DNA of 46,590 nt from Ophiothrix spiculata (taxonomy: Eukaryota > Echinodermata > Ophiuroidea > Amphilepidida > Ophiotrichidae): NCBI GenBank assembly GCA_000969725.1, contig JXSR01S017887.1, one strand, 5' to 3'. Below, in pieces: positions 33,461 to 43,854 of the stretch (positions are counted from its first letter, which is position 1; each line of letters begins with the position of its first letter). Position numbers and translations under genes: made by a program. The notes under the pieces are model-generated. The model ran no database searches and was not told the DNA's origin. It saw nothing but the letters and a program-made list of their open reading frames with translations.

Positions 33461-33548
33461 CTGCCTTGATAGCTCAGAGGTAGATCCCTCGCTTCGTAAT
33501 GCATGACTACTAAACCGTAATCCATGGTTCAAGTCTCCGCAAAGGCAG
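33461..33548 (+). other. tRNA-like relic, possibly tRNA-derived SINE head
   Basis: CTGCCTTGATAGCTCAGAGG has an A-box-like TAGCTCAGAGG. GGTTCAAGTCTCC resembles a B box. The start CTGCCTTG can pair with CAAAGGCAG at the end, with one bulge. The anticodon arm (around CTTCGTA) does not form a clean stem, so a functional tRNA is unlikely. It ends 13 bases before the MITE at 33561. Confidence 0.45.
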
Positions 33549-33560
33549 TGGAAACTATTT

Positions 33561-33811
33561 GTGATGGCTCACCCCGAAAGGGGGGACTTTGCATATGATA
33601 TCGATTTTGATTTTATAATTTCATCTGTTCAAGCATTTTCTAAGCTTTAAAATGACACCTTGCTCGTTAAAATTGATCAAGGCAATCAAATTTTACAACA
33701 GAAAATCTGTTGGAAATTCTTGTTATTTTATTTTTTTTTTGCTGCCTATTTTCACCAGTTTCTCGAAAAGTGTTCTGTCGCAAAGTCCCCCTTTTCGGTG
33801 TGAGTCATCAC
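33561..33811. mobile_element. 251-bp MITE, TIR of about 30 bp
   Basis: GTGATGGCTCACCCCGAAAG and GGGGGGACTTTGC at the left are inverted at the right as GCAAAGTCCCCC and GGTGTGAGTCATCAC. The interior matches 31842-32060 in reverse. No ORF. Confidence 0.82.
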
Positions 33812-34377
33812 ATTTATCTTATCATGATTAAAAAATAGTTAGGATTCACGTCTTCTTGAGCAGTGAAGCCCACGAATAATGTCTCAAACTTTGCTCGCTT
33901 ACCTTTTGGTCAATTGATGTTACCAATGAAATTGTTTATGGTAGATACTTCATTTACACATTACACGGTAGGAGAACGTTGATATTTCACACCACTGACC
34001 TACACACACGTTGACACATAGCTCATATTCAAGCAGACATGACTTTAACTTGGATTGATAGTTTTGTTTTGGTACTAACCTCAAGCGTTTCTAGACACTT
34101 TTTCAGATGTTGCCGCGCTATATGATAGACCATTTTTATTTGAGAATATGTTATAAGGACGATGATTTTGTCCATGCACACCCATATATTTGTAGACAAG
34201 AATTATGATATATGGTTGCAGCGTTATTTAATTTTAAAAACTATCACAATTTTTTTGGAAGTGAAGAATAAACAATTTCAGTTGTCTACAAGTTATGTGG
34301 ACATCCATGCACACCCAAGATTTTTTTTTACAACATTTCTTTTCTGTTGGGCACAACGTGCCATCAGGTATCAAGTA

Positions 34378-35528
34378 CACTCAAAAAAATAATTTGTTGA
34401 CTTTACTTTAAAAAATCTGTGCAACACGGTTGCCTTGATTTTATTAAGTAGGTGCAACAAGCATTTTATTCACGTATTTTGTACTTAATTGAAACGGTTT
34501 AAAAGAGCTCATTTTATTTGACTTACATAATATTGCCGATAAATTGCACTATCTTGTTGCTTTTACTTGCTTCTATTACGTTCGTTTTACTTACTTTTGA
34601 AAACCTATTAAACTCAATTAAGTAATACGTTCACTTAATTAACTGAATAGCGTCAGTAGATTCCACATAAATAAAATGCTTAAATTGTGCTTGACTTACA
34701 ACAAATTAATTGAAAAATTTAAAAATGAATCAATTTCACTTTTTCTTGAGGAGGAGATTTCTCGATTGGTTCCTTACTAATTTTTAATTACATTTAGAGA
34801 CATGGGAAAATTTACCTTTGTACCTATCTGAGAATCGAACCTGGGTCCTCTGGATCATGAGTCTGATGCTTTACCGTGTGCGACACAGAGCCATTCACAT
34901 TCTCAAAAGAGCAGAACATAAATTTATATGTGAAATGTAAATGTTCCATAGTAACTCATCATAGCATTGTATAAAAACTACCAAATGAATGTATTGGACC
35001 TTCTTGTGTATATTCTTGTGTATATTAAATCATATTTGACCAGATAAACGTAAAAAATATTACTTTTAATGTCCTTTTTACTATAACTCATCTAACTTAT
35101 TTGTAGGCTGCATACTACAATTTTCTCTATTTCTTTTTACTTAACTGATTTGAGTTTGGTGTACGCAAAAGTATCAATTTTACATTTTGTTATCTTCGTG
35201 AAGGTGTTGTCAACTTAATATTTGTACTTGTTGGTTCTACTTTTGTGTTTAGTTGATTGAATTGAAATACATTATGTCATTGTTACTCATTACTAGATAA
35301 ATTCAAGTAATACTTACTCAATTTTCGTACTCGTACACCGTACTCATAATTATTGGATCCATGTTGTCAGTGCAACTCCAATATGTCAAGTTTCAATAAT
35401 TTTAGGTTATTTAGAGTGATAAGAATGCATATCTTATGAGTAATATCTGCAAATTATATGTTTTACGTAACTCAAATTAATATTTTCTAAGTAGCATGAA
35501 CTTAGTGTAAGTTTCATTTTTTTTAGTG
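34378..35528 (-). mobile_element. 1151-bp TIR element with tRNA-like block, copy 2
   Basis: Inverted copy of 9832-10924. Ends CACTCAAAAAAAT and TTTTTTTTAGTG, flanked by TA on both sides (34376-34377 and 35529-35530). The tRNA-Met-like sequence lies at about 34830-34900 on the minus strand, with GAATCGAACCTGGGTCCTC as the reverse of the B box. No transposase frame. Confidence 0.87.
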
Positions 35529-35530
35529 TA

Positions 35531-36589
35531 GTAGTGGTATAAATTTCGTATGCACAGGTTTCAAGTTCGAATATCTTCTATCTCAGGCACGGCTGTGAAA
35601 CATTTCCGATAGAGCTATTGGATTCCGATAGACACACTGTAGTGTTTTTTCTCATATGCATGATTGTTTTTTAATCATTTAATGTTTGATAAATATCATT
35701 ATTTTACTTTGTAGGACTGATTTAAGAATAAAAAATGGATAAAACTTTCTTCATATTTTTTGATACTGATATAATTATGTTCTATCGTAAGCAGTTGTCG
35801 AAAACCGATAGCTCTGTCGTATTTATGACACAGTTGCGCCTTAGTTGAACATTCGGTCGTAAAGCATTACTGCTTGTAATACTATTGATAGTTGGTGCTC
35901 AGATGTTACTTTGGACATTTTCTTTTTTTTAAACTCAATTAAGATTCAAAACCCGTTCTTCATGTGTCTCTAACGTAACTTTGTTTCCAGCTTGCCATTT
36001 TTGAACAAACTATGCAAATTAAACATTGAAACGCTCCAAAAGTGAAAATGAGTTGAATTTAATATCTTATTATTGATTATCTGTGTTTATCTACAAAATG
36101 ATAATTCATATTAGAGATTTAAGCTCAAAGATGTGATGTGAAGTATTTTGCAATTTTTTTCAAAGACGATATGTCAAAATTCAAAACAACTTGGACTATT
36201 CCGATAGATAGGGAATAGGTGTTAATCCCAATTTTCCTTATTTGCCGAAAAAAAAAATAGTTGCTCCAAATTGGTAAATGTAAAGTAAAGAGGACGTTCT
36301 GAAGTTATACATGTACTGTATAGGTTGGAGTACCCATTTATCTTCCGAAGCGATTGGACCAAGAAAATTGGACCAGGCTCCACTATTTGTTATATTTGCA
36401 GTGAAGGGATCGCCACACCTCCTTCACCTTCAGAATCCCCTTTAGTCTATTACCTCACCAGCATTGCTCTTCAACCGCAGATTCGTCAACCACATTCGGC
36501 AAGAGGAAAATTACCCCACCCAAAAAAAAACATCTCCGATTTTAAACAATTACCTCAAAAAAATATTGTCTAAGTGTACTTTGAGCAAA
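35531..36589. other. Intergenic, nothing recognised
   Basis: AT-rich. The 82-codon frame at 36325-36573 has no recognised domain and is not repeated in the window. Confidence 0.4.
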
Positions 36590-37125
36590 ACCCTACCCTT
36601 TGAAGCGGGGTCCCCCTAAGGTTTTTTGTCGCTATATACATAAAAACGCAAAATTAACCGACCCCAGACATGTGGGTTATCTTTTACATCCTTGGTGGTC
36701 ATTTTGATGAAAAAAATAGGGAGGTACCACCTAACGTATACTAGGGTTAGGGTAGGCCGTCAAAGATGGGGAGTATGGGAATTGGTAAAATCCCTGAAAT
36801 TTTTATGTTGCTATTTTGAAAATGTATGTATGCTATAAGACTCAAACTTATGTTAGATAGAATCACGATTTTCCTTCTTTATTAGCAAAAAAGCCGATGA
36901 TAATCCGATATTTAGAACTCCTATGGCAAACATTTGATTTGGTGGCCATTTTGCTATAATGGCCATATTTCCGATCCGGGTATACTTTATGAAGTCATAA
37001 CTACGATTTTGATGATCTTGGTATCGTTAAATAGGAGAGGATCATACCTATCTATTAATAATAAAACCAAGTTCATATGGGGTTCCGTTCCAAAATATTA
37101 GGGGAGTCGTTGCAACCCCCCTCCT
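36590..37125 (-). repeat. Dispersed repeat, copy 2 (inverted relative to 11593-12180)
   Basis: Shares, in reverse, the phrases around GGTGGCCATTTTGC, ATCCGATATTTAGAACT, TTTATTAGCAAAAAA and GGTACCACC with the copy at 11593. Divergence is considerable, so the two insertions are old. Confidence 0.65.
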
Positions 37126-37215
37126 ACGGAGTTCATGTTAAAAATTAAGGACTTAAATCATCATGTTCTACAGGTTTTCTACAGTTAAACATGTTAAAAG
37201 AATTCCAATAAGTTA

Positions 37216-37316
37216 ACTAAGCTGCTTGTCATGAGATACTACTGAAATATCAGATTTGCTAATGCTGACGGAATTCGTCTATCAGTACGCAAATAGAATT
37301 ATGACTTAACGAAAAA
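37216..37316 (+). repeat. Dispersed repeat, copy 2 (see 5253)
   Basis: Contains GCTTGTCATGAGATACTACT and GAATTCGTC.ATCAGTACGC, ending in an A-rich run like the copy at 5253-5346. Confidence 0.6.
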
Positions 37317-37329
37317 AAAAACAATAAGG

Positions 37330-37756
37330 CCCGGTCCAGACTCCAGGTAGGATGATTTTGTGCAATCTTGATGAAAATTCAAATTCAATTTTATTATTTT
37401 TTTATGGTGCAAAATAATTTTACGCAATCCAGATTTTTTTTTATTGAGGTAGGGTACATATCAAGCCTATATTAAATTGTGTGCAATCTTGTTGAAAATA
37501 TAAATTCAATTCTTTGCTTTTATTATGGCGCAAAACAATGTCATGCAATCCAGATTTTCATGTTTAATGTTTTTTAAATATAGTATTTTATATGTGTGCA
37601 ATACGTTTGAATTGTATTTTCATTATGTAATATTATCATATTTAATTGTTTCTTGATGTTTATATGTTATACCATTTTATTGTGTAAATTTTGTAATCAC
37701 ATGTAATTTGGCCTACGGGCCACGATGTTGTGAATTTATAAATACAAATACAAAAA
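37330..37756 (+). mobile_element. 5'-truncated LINE: 3' UTR with two tandem units and AAATACAAATAC tail
   Basis: Two related blocks start near 37358 and 37479 with GTGCAATCTTG.TGAAAAT and run to GCAATCCAGATTTT. Downstream come TTTGTAATCACATGTAATTT, GGCCTACGGGCCACGATG and a tail ending AAATACAAATACAAA. This tail form is typical of CR1-like LINE 3' ends. No reverse transcriptase frame remains. Confidence 0.65.
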
Positions 37757-37830
37757 ATCGGTCCAGACGTTGGTCATCGAATAATCGGTCAGACTCCACT
37801 ATCGTATAATCGATTTAAACCTACGTCATT

Positions 37831-38017
37831 TAGGCCCGGTGCAGACTCCTCTATCGTATAGAATATTTTGCTCAGAATATTCTATGCTGACGACAAAATG
37901 ACGTAGGTCGTCGAATAAAACTATGTGTTTTATTCGGTCACTACGTCATTTTGTCGTCAGCATAGAATATTCTAAGCAAAATATTCTATACGATAGTGGA
38001 GTCTGCATCGGGCCTTA
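37831..38017. mobile_element. 187-bp foldback MITE (family 2)
   Basis: The left arm TAGGCCCGGTGCAGACTCC runs through CTATCGTATAGAATATTTTG and GTCGTCAGCATAGAA-type sequence. The right arm is its near-perfect reverse complement ending GTCTGCATCGGGCCTTA. The arms are about 75 bp. Related ends are at 26058, 37325 and 41494-41575. No ORF. Confidence 0.87.
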
Positions 38018-38148
38018 CTCTGCAAAGTTGCTAAGCTGCAATATCACGCAGAGAAGTATACAATGGCATAAATTGAAATTTGGACATGATCAACAAAGCT
38101 TACTCTACAAAATTATACAATTAATATAATCCAACAACTACAATGGCA

Positions 38149-38345
38149 TATGCTAATGGTCACAGGCGAAATACCGGCGACCAACCCCTAGGGCGAAGGG
38201 TACCCTAGGAGTTTACAATTAATTGAAAGGTGTGAATAAAATGATATGTATTGATTAAGTGTTGACTGACCGTAGGCGAAATACCGACGGCCTACCCCCA
38301 GGGCGAAGGGTACCCTAGGAGTGTACATTTGATTATGAGGTAGGT
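38149..38345 (-). repeat. Tandem units in the LINE 3' UTR
   Basis: Two units of about 106 bp, each with GGCGAAATACCG, then GGGCGAAGGGTACCCTAGGA and GT.TACA. They probably form the 3' end recognised by the element's own reverse transcriptase; this role is inferred from the family. Confidence 0.6.
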
Positions 38346-38353
38346 TCAATACT

Positions 38354-39297
38354 CTATTTAAAAACAGCCAGGGATTCTGCATCATATGGCGATGGGTTTA
38401 GTGAATTCCAATCATTGGTATCTAAATGACTTGGTACTATACTGAATCTTTGTGGATGATATTGCCTAGTTTTTGTAGCAGATTGTCTACATACATTGGT
38501 GGGAATTGGTATGGAAATTTGATTGTTTTGGATTTTATACATGATGGCTAAACGGTTATTTTTTTTCTTCTGTGCTCTAGGGAGGGCCATTGCAGGTCAT
38601 CTAATATCTTTGTAACCGTGCCCTCTGTTCTTCTATGATCATTAGTTACAAATCGAGCCGCTCTACGCTGAATTGATTCAATACGTTGGATGTCACATTT
38701 ATTATGGGGATCCCACACAGCGCAGGCGAATTCAAGATGGGGTCTGACGAGGGCAAAGTACATTTGTTGTTTGACGTACTTCGCACATCTCCAAAGGTTC
38801 CTGCGAATAAACCAAAGAGCATTGTTAGCTTTGACTGTGACATGGTTATTGTGATGTGACCATTTAAGGTCGCTACTAATTTCTATTCCTAGATAGGGAT
38901 GATGAGATACTTTTTCTAATTTATCTTGATTCATGGTGTATGTATATTCGACGGGGTTTCTTTTGGTGGTTACACGTAGGGTCTTACATTTGCGAGTATT
39001 AAACGACATCTGCCATTTAGATGACCACTCTACAAGAGAGTCTAGATCTTTTTGCAACATTTGTGAATCTGATGGGGATAAAATTGACCTGTATAATAGA
39101 CAATCGTCTGCAAAGAGACGTACCTTGATGGAATTACTAAGATTTTCAGATATATCATTAATATATATTAAAAACATTAATGGCCCTAGCACCGTCCCCT
39201 GTGGAACACCAGATTTCACTGGAGACGGAGCAGATGATTCTCCATCAACAACAACCTGCTGTGTTCGTGAAGTCAGCCATTCGGAAATCCATTTCAA
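38354..39297 (-). pseudogene. LINE reverse transcriptase, palm to C-terminus (two frames)
   Basis: From 39297 down: KWISEWLTSRTQQVVVDG, then SGVPQGTVLGPLMFLIYIND (motif B region), RLFADDCLLYRS (catalytic FADD), QMSFNTRKCKTLRVT and YLGIEISSDLKWSHH. The frame closes at 38548, just after LEHRRKK. The conserved continuation, NNRLAIMYKIQNN to DWNSLNPSPYDAESL, is found in another frame down to 38354. The switch is at a run of A on the coding strand. It encoded the polymerase of the LINE; non-functional here. Confidence 0.9.
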
Positions 39298-39615
39298 GAT
39301 GTTACCACGTATTCCGTAAAATTCAAGTTTATTTATATTAGTCGTTGATGGGGAACTATATCGAACACTTTCTGAAAATCTAAGATAAGGACATCTGTTT
39401 AGACTTTGTTATCAATATTCCTGGCTAGATCATCTATGGTGATTATTAATTGTGACTCACACGAGTGCTGTGCCCTGAAACCATGCTGAAACGCGGATAA
39501 GATTTTGTGATTTTCTAAATGTGACATGATGTGACGAAACAAGATATGTTCAAACAATTTACAAGTTACCGATGTCAATGACTCCAGAATTTTTTACTTA
39601 CTGATGGATTTGAAT

Positions 39616-40974
39616 TTACAACAGAGGAGCTTTCAAGGAGGCCAAGCAGGTATTGATTTTTTGAATGACTAAGCTCTTTTTGCACTGTTTTTCGTAGGGC
39701 TTTAAATTTTTCCCATATTTTATTATCTTGATAACGTTTGTATGCGTTATAAACCCTTTTTTCTTGCGAATTAGTCTACGGATTGGGGTCGTCATCCAAG
39801 GAACATCCCATCTTTGTTTAACATTTTTCTGGGGGACATGAGATTTCAACATTTCATTGATATTAAATTTTAACAATGCCCAATTATCACTTGCAGACTG
39901 CTGTTCATGATCTTTTGACTTAAAGAAGATGTCATGAAACTTAGCAGCATCTGCTCGGATTCCTTCCTCGTTCATTTTTCTGAAAAGAAATATTTTACGA
40001 GGTGGTGTCCTCTTTATGTTTGCTCTAATATTTATAGTAGCTGTGACAACAGAGTGGTCCCTCATACCTGGGTAGTTCTTAACTTGATCAACAATATTGG
40101 GGTGTGAGGTAAACATAAGGTCTATGTTTTCTAGACGTGTCGGTTCAGTAACATGCTGATGCAAGCCATAGTCTTCAACATAATCTAGTAATTCACGATT
40201 TACTCTGAAGCCATATTGTGGGTTAGGTGAGATGGTTTGATTTTCCCAATCTATGTCTGGAAGATTAAAATCTCCCCCAAAAATAATATTTGGTACAGTA
40301 TCAGCTTGATACAGCTTTGACAAGGAGGTATTTAACTCCACCACAGGCACTGGGTTACTATTAGCTGGGTTACTATTAGTTGGTCTATAGTAAGACCCAA
40401 TATACAGAGGTCTATTACCAACAATATTGATTTTACACCAAATGATTTCGCACTTTGTGTCAAGAGTAACCTCAGTTGATGATACAAATTTGTTTGTTAT
40501 TGCCACAAACACACCCCCACCTGCCACATTCCTATCTATCCTAGAGATAGTGTATCCAGGTGGAAATACCTCCGAGTCGGAGAAGGTGGAATCTATATGT
40601 GATTCTTGCCCACATATGATATCTGGTTTGTGGGTTTCTACGAGGTCTAATAGGTCATGCTGCTTTCTGTCACTCTTTAAACTTCTACAGTTAACTAGCA
40701 TTACCTTTACTGTTGTGGGCCTGTTAGTAGATTTTGGACGAGGGCTAGATGTTAATATTTTGTCTGCTTGAAAGCTCTCAGGCTCATCCATTGAGTCTTT
40801 CAAGCTGTCGAACATATTAGAATATTGAAGGTCAGACATGGTGAATAAGGATTTTGAGACATTTGGTAAGCAGCATGCAGGGCACTCCCGGTAAATAACT
40901 TTGCCTTCAATGGTTTGATTAAGTAGAGTACTGCTTCGCGGCTTGCATGGGACCATATGCCACATTCGTGGCAT
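39616..40974 (-). pseudogene. LINE endonuclease region (AP-endonuclease fold) with PHD remainder
   Basis: Frame of 452 codons. The first 45 residues end the PHD finger (CPACCLPN). From about residue 90, VKVMLVNCRSLKSDRKQHDL starts an exonuclease-endonuclease-phosphatase domain with IICGQESHID, GGGVFVAI, NIIFGGDFNLPDIDW and MRDHSVVTATI, so the main catalytic motifs (E, GDFN, DH) are present. After about residue 400 the frame leaves the coding register (the natural continuation NSNPSVSKKFW is in another frame). This enzyme nicks target DNA to prime reverse transcription. Confidence 0.9.
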
Positions 40975-41090
40975 TGGAGCGAGGGAGACGCAAGATCAAT
41001 GCCGTCTTTGCAAATTGAACATTGAGGTACATTAGGACCTGGATTGCATTGTATATCCCCTGATAGTATTAGGAATAGCACAAAGAATTA
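40800..41090 (-). other. LINE N-terminus: 2A-like motif plus PHD finger
   Basis: After a TAA at 41090-41088 the frame reads FFVLFLILSGDIQCNPGPN. DIQCNPGP (41057-41034) matches the 2A consensus D-V/I-E-x-N-P-G-P except Q for E. It is followed by VPQCSICKDGID and QCHECGIWSH, the first half of a PHD-type finger; the second half is in another frame. In sea urchin and amphioxus LINEs, 2A at this site separates or targets the nascent protein. No ATG precedes it in this copy, so the 5' end is probably damaged. Confidence 0.75.
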
Positions 41091-41171
41091 ACAAATATAG
41101 AATTTGTACTCTTCAATGGGATGGATATTGAACAAATATAGAATTTGTACTCTTCAATGGGATGGATATTG
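41090..41171. repeat. Perfect 41-bp tandem duplication
   Basis: 41090-41130 is repeated exactly at 41131-41171. It lies at the 5' edge of the LINE, next to the 2A-like start. Being perfect, it is recent or an assembly artefact. Confidence 0.92.
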
Positions 41172-41455
41172 AAATGGAACAGAGACTAGGACTTATTGCA
41201 GTCCAGTCAGAGCTTAGGGTCGGAAATTGATTTCTGAGGTTTGTGTCGGTATAGCTTATAATAGCTGCACTAGTGATCTTGGTTAATTTGATATTTAAAT
41301 TATAAAACGATGGTGGATGTTTGATTAAGCATTCAGTTTTACATTTTTCTATGTAGGTATGATTAAAGTTACATATCAGTTTGTTCATGTTCAGAAGTTC
41401 AGAGTCTGATGTCTGATTCAATACACTTTGGCTTGCATCAATAGCAAGCCAAATA
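41172..41455 (-). other. Possible LINE 5' region, unrecognised frame
   Basis: The minus strand is open from about 41455 to 41113 and encodes a polar, domain-less sequence rich in S, T, N and I. It may be 5' sequence of the LINE or unrelated. I cannot assign a function. Confidence 0.3.
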
Positions 41456-41905
41456 GGATAGGAGTCCGGGTCTAATTGAACTCCACGATAGTGGAGTCTG
41501 CACCGGGCCTTAGTCGTCAGCATAGAATATTCTAAGCAAAATAGTCTATACGATAGTTGAGTCTGGACCGGTGTAATGAAATACAGCGTCCGTGTGACTG
41601 AGCGTCCTAGGTACTATTCAACTGTATTTGTATAAAACTTACTCGTACATGTGCTATCAATAAATCATTGATTGCGACTTATCAATTAGACCCGGTGTAA
41701 TGAGACTGAAAGTCCCCCATAACCAGGAGTCTGGGTCTAATTGAACTACACGGAATAAGACGCATTCGATGATTTATTGATCGCACATGTACAAGTACTT
41801 TCTACACAATTTAATAGTACCTAGGACATTTCAGTCACACGGACGCTGTATTTCATTACATCGGACCCCAGGTTATGGGAGACACTCAGTACAGTCTCAC
41901 CAGGC
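41456..41905. mobile_element. Composite of foldback MITE families 1 and 2
   Basis: Family 2 sequence (CGATAGTGGAGTCTGCACCG, then TCGTCAGCATAGAATATTCT) at 41482-41570 is sandwiched by family 1 arms. AGGAGTCCGGGTCTAATTGAA, CCGGTGTAATGAGACTGAAAG and two copies of the GTCACACGGACGCTGTATTT loop follow. At least two family 1 copies are fused, with a family 2 piece inside. Confidence 0.75.
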
Positions 41906-42600
41906 CACAATCTATCATATGCATACTTGTCAGAGTAAATGTATTGAAAACAACCAAATGAAAGATTTTTGTGATTGATACAAGAGAAAATTTATTCACT
42001 ATATGAATGTGGACAAACTAAAAGTGGGGCAGTGGCGAATCTAGGGGGCAGCTGGAGCCGACTATCCAACCTGTATCTTAGGAGAATCTTACCGGTAAAA
42101 TTCTATAACGCACCGGGAAATCGGCAAAAATGTCTTTGCTTCATTTGAAAAATTATCCTATAGGCCCGAATGGGGCAAATGTGTCGTTACTTTTTTAAAC
42201 TTAAAACAGATACATGTATCTTTGTGTAATGATGGTATTACGTAGCATTGAATTTGGTTCTTATACTGAATTATGTTTCTTTAATTATATATTATTCAAT
42301 CTTTTTCTGCCTTCTTTTTCAATTCAAGCACTTTTAGTAGCACAAAATTAAAGAAATGTTTTATGTTACGATTGTCTCCTTGTTTCTTTGGGCAAGAAAA
42401 TTCACTCTACTTGCTCCATGGTCACGTAAAGCCGTGGGTCCCCTGTGCGAATGCTCCTTCTTGGGGCGCTGCATACAGTGTATACCTGTTGAGTCTATCA
42501 ATATTTCTGTAGCAGGGTTTAAAGTGTTTCTAGTCCTATTTGTATCCACACAGTAAAATAATGGGACAATCCAATAAAAGAGGTGTGGTTAAACCCAAGA
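41906..42600. other. Intergenic, nothing recognised
   Basis: Short overlapping frames on both strands at 42356-42556 have no domain. No repeats noted. Confidence 0.4.
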
Positions 42601-42765
42601 TTTCACCGCAGCAGATATTTTAAAGAATATACCAGTATTCTCAATCCCAGAAGATCTATATGTATATAAAAATGAATTCATGAAAAATATATTACCTTTA
42701 ATCATGACGATTAAATTTACGGTAACCAAGGTATATAGCAGATTTTTTTTTTTGGATCAATTTCA

Positions 42766-42900
42766 GTTACCATGGTTATGGAAACAGATGAAACAAGAGA
42801 ATTGTGGAAAAAGTTAATTAGTAGATTGAACTTATTAGCATTAGAGATTTATGAAGTGTCACATGCGCATACATGTTGAGACGCCATTGGTCAATCATTT
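42766..42900 (+). promoter_or_regulatory. Distal part of receptor E upstream module: RFX-like palindrome and CCAAT
   Basis: GTTACCATGGTTAT at 42766-42779, followed by GAAACAAGAGAATTGTG-type sequence shared with C and D, and CCATTGGTCAATCATTTCAC near 42882. Similarity to D starts near 42613. In E this block is separated from the TATA-like part by about 0.85 kb of inserted sequence. Confidence 0.5.
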
Positions 42901-42995
42901 CACAGGTGGGCGCAAATTTTGCAAACGTATGACTATTAATACTGAACTAATATCATTACCTAATTAGTCTCATCGTTAGTGGCACTCGTTACTTA

Positions 42996-43150
42996 CACTC
43001 TTAGAAGGCCGGGATCAAATATACGAGAAAAAGGATCAATTTTGATCCTTTTTTTGGGATCACTTTGATCCTTAAGCTCATATTTGATACCTAAAAAGGA
43101 TCGAAATTTATCCTTTTTGTCTCATATTTGATACTTTCTTTCTAAGAGTG
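42996..43150. mobile_element. 155-bp MITE flanked by TA
   Basis: Ends CACTCTTAGAA and TTCTAAGAGTG, with TA on both sides (42994-42995, 43151-43152). The interior has palindromic AAAAAGGATCAATTTTGATC and AAAAAGGATCGAAA motifs. TA target duplication suggests Tc1/mariner-type mobilisation. It is inserted in the upstream region of receptor E. Confidence 0.85.
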
Positions 43151-43152
43151 TA

Positions 43153-43854
43153 GTCACATGGTAGTGAACTTGGATCATCCGATATAAGAATTCAATCGTT
43201 AAACCAGGGGGGGTAGGACATGACGTCAGCAGATTTTGAAACTCCCATTCAAAAAACTTGAATTTTAACTAACGCTCAAAAATTTCATTTTATGCCCTTA
43301 CTTAGTGTATAAACATGTGCAGATTTCAAAACCGTTGGGGTTGGGACTTCAACCCCAGAAAACTAAAAAGATATTGTGATTATTATAAAGAACTACTTTT
43401 CTTTTCATTTACGCATTGAAATATACGGGCGATACCACGGATGACTACGCATCAAATCTGAGTAAACAGTCCGGTAAACAGGCAATTAAAGGGATCGTCC
43501 TACCACCACTGCGTTAAAGGCCAAGAAAGTTTAACAGTTAAACTTGTAAACCACCAAGCAAAACTGACTGTAGCTAATCAGATATGACAAGTAAATATAA
43601 CAAAGTCTGGGTCTCAAGGTTTCCTCTCAGTGGGTAGCTTTCAAGCAATACAATAAGAATACACAGATATATCCAATGGTGCTTAATCCATAAAAAGTGT
43701 GTTTCCCAATTATCAGGATTATAAGTGTCACTTAAGGTGATCACAAGTGTTAATACATTTTCCAGATTTTTACATTGGCCTTTAAACTGTCTTTCGATGT
43801 GGTTTTCATATTCATACCGGTGTATGTACAGTACAGTTGTGTGTGCTTGTGCTG
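43153..43854. other. Inserted sequence in E upstream region, nothing recognised
   Basis: This stretch has no counterpart in the D upstream region. No TIR or gene identified. Confidence 0.4.

Larger units (their letters stand above)
32363..34318. mobile_element. Putative 1.96-kb composite element bounded by perfect 30-bp inverted repeats
   Basis: 32363-32392 (TTGGGTGTGCATGGATGTCC followed by ten more bases) is the exact reverse complement of 34289-34318. A partial third copy of the motif (GTCCATGCACACCCA) is at about 34169. The interior has no transposase frame but contains a tRNA-like sequence (33461-33548) and a complete MITE (33561-33811). It could be a non-autonomous DNA transposon that accepted other insertions, or two independent solo ends. 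Confidence 0.6.
38149..41090 (-). mobile_element. CR1/L2-like LINE, near full length, internally deleted
   Basis: Minus-strand non-LTR retrotransposon. From its 5' side: a hydrophobic stretch and 2A-like motif (41084-41034), a PHD-type zinc finger split by a frameshift (about 41030-40850), an AP-type endonuclease (40640-39990), the RT domain and a 3' UTR with two tandem units. RT finger motifs are deleted near 39600, TAA codons lie in the palm near 39400-39340, and the last part is shifted by an indel in an A-run near 38565. The 3' UTR units (near 38167 and 38275) share GGGCGAAGGGTACCCTAGGA. It is inactive. Confidence 0.9.

Noticed and set aside
33461-33548. Functional tRNA-Thr gene
   Set aside because: A- and B-box-like motifs exist, but the anticodon arm does not pair and the variable region is too long.
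41456-41523. Start of the minus-strand frame 41523-41113
   Set aside because: The first residues come from a foldback MITE. Only the part from about 41455 could belong to the LINE, and even that is unproven.
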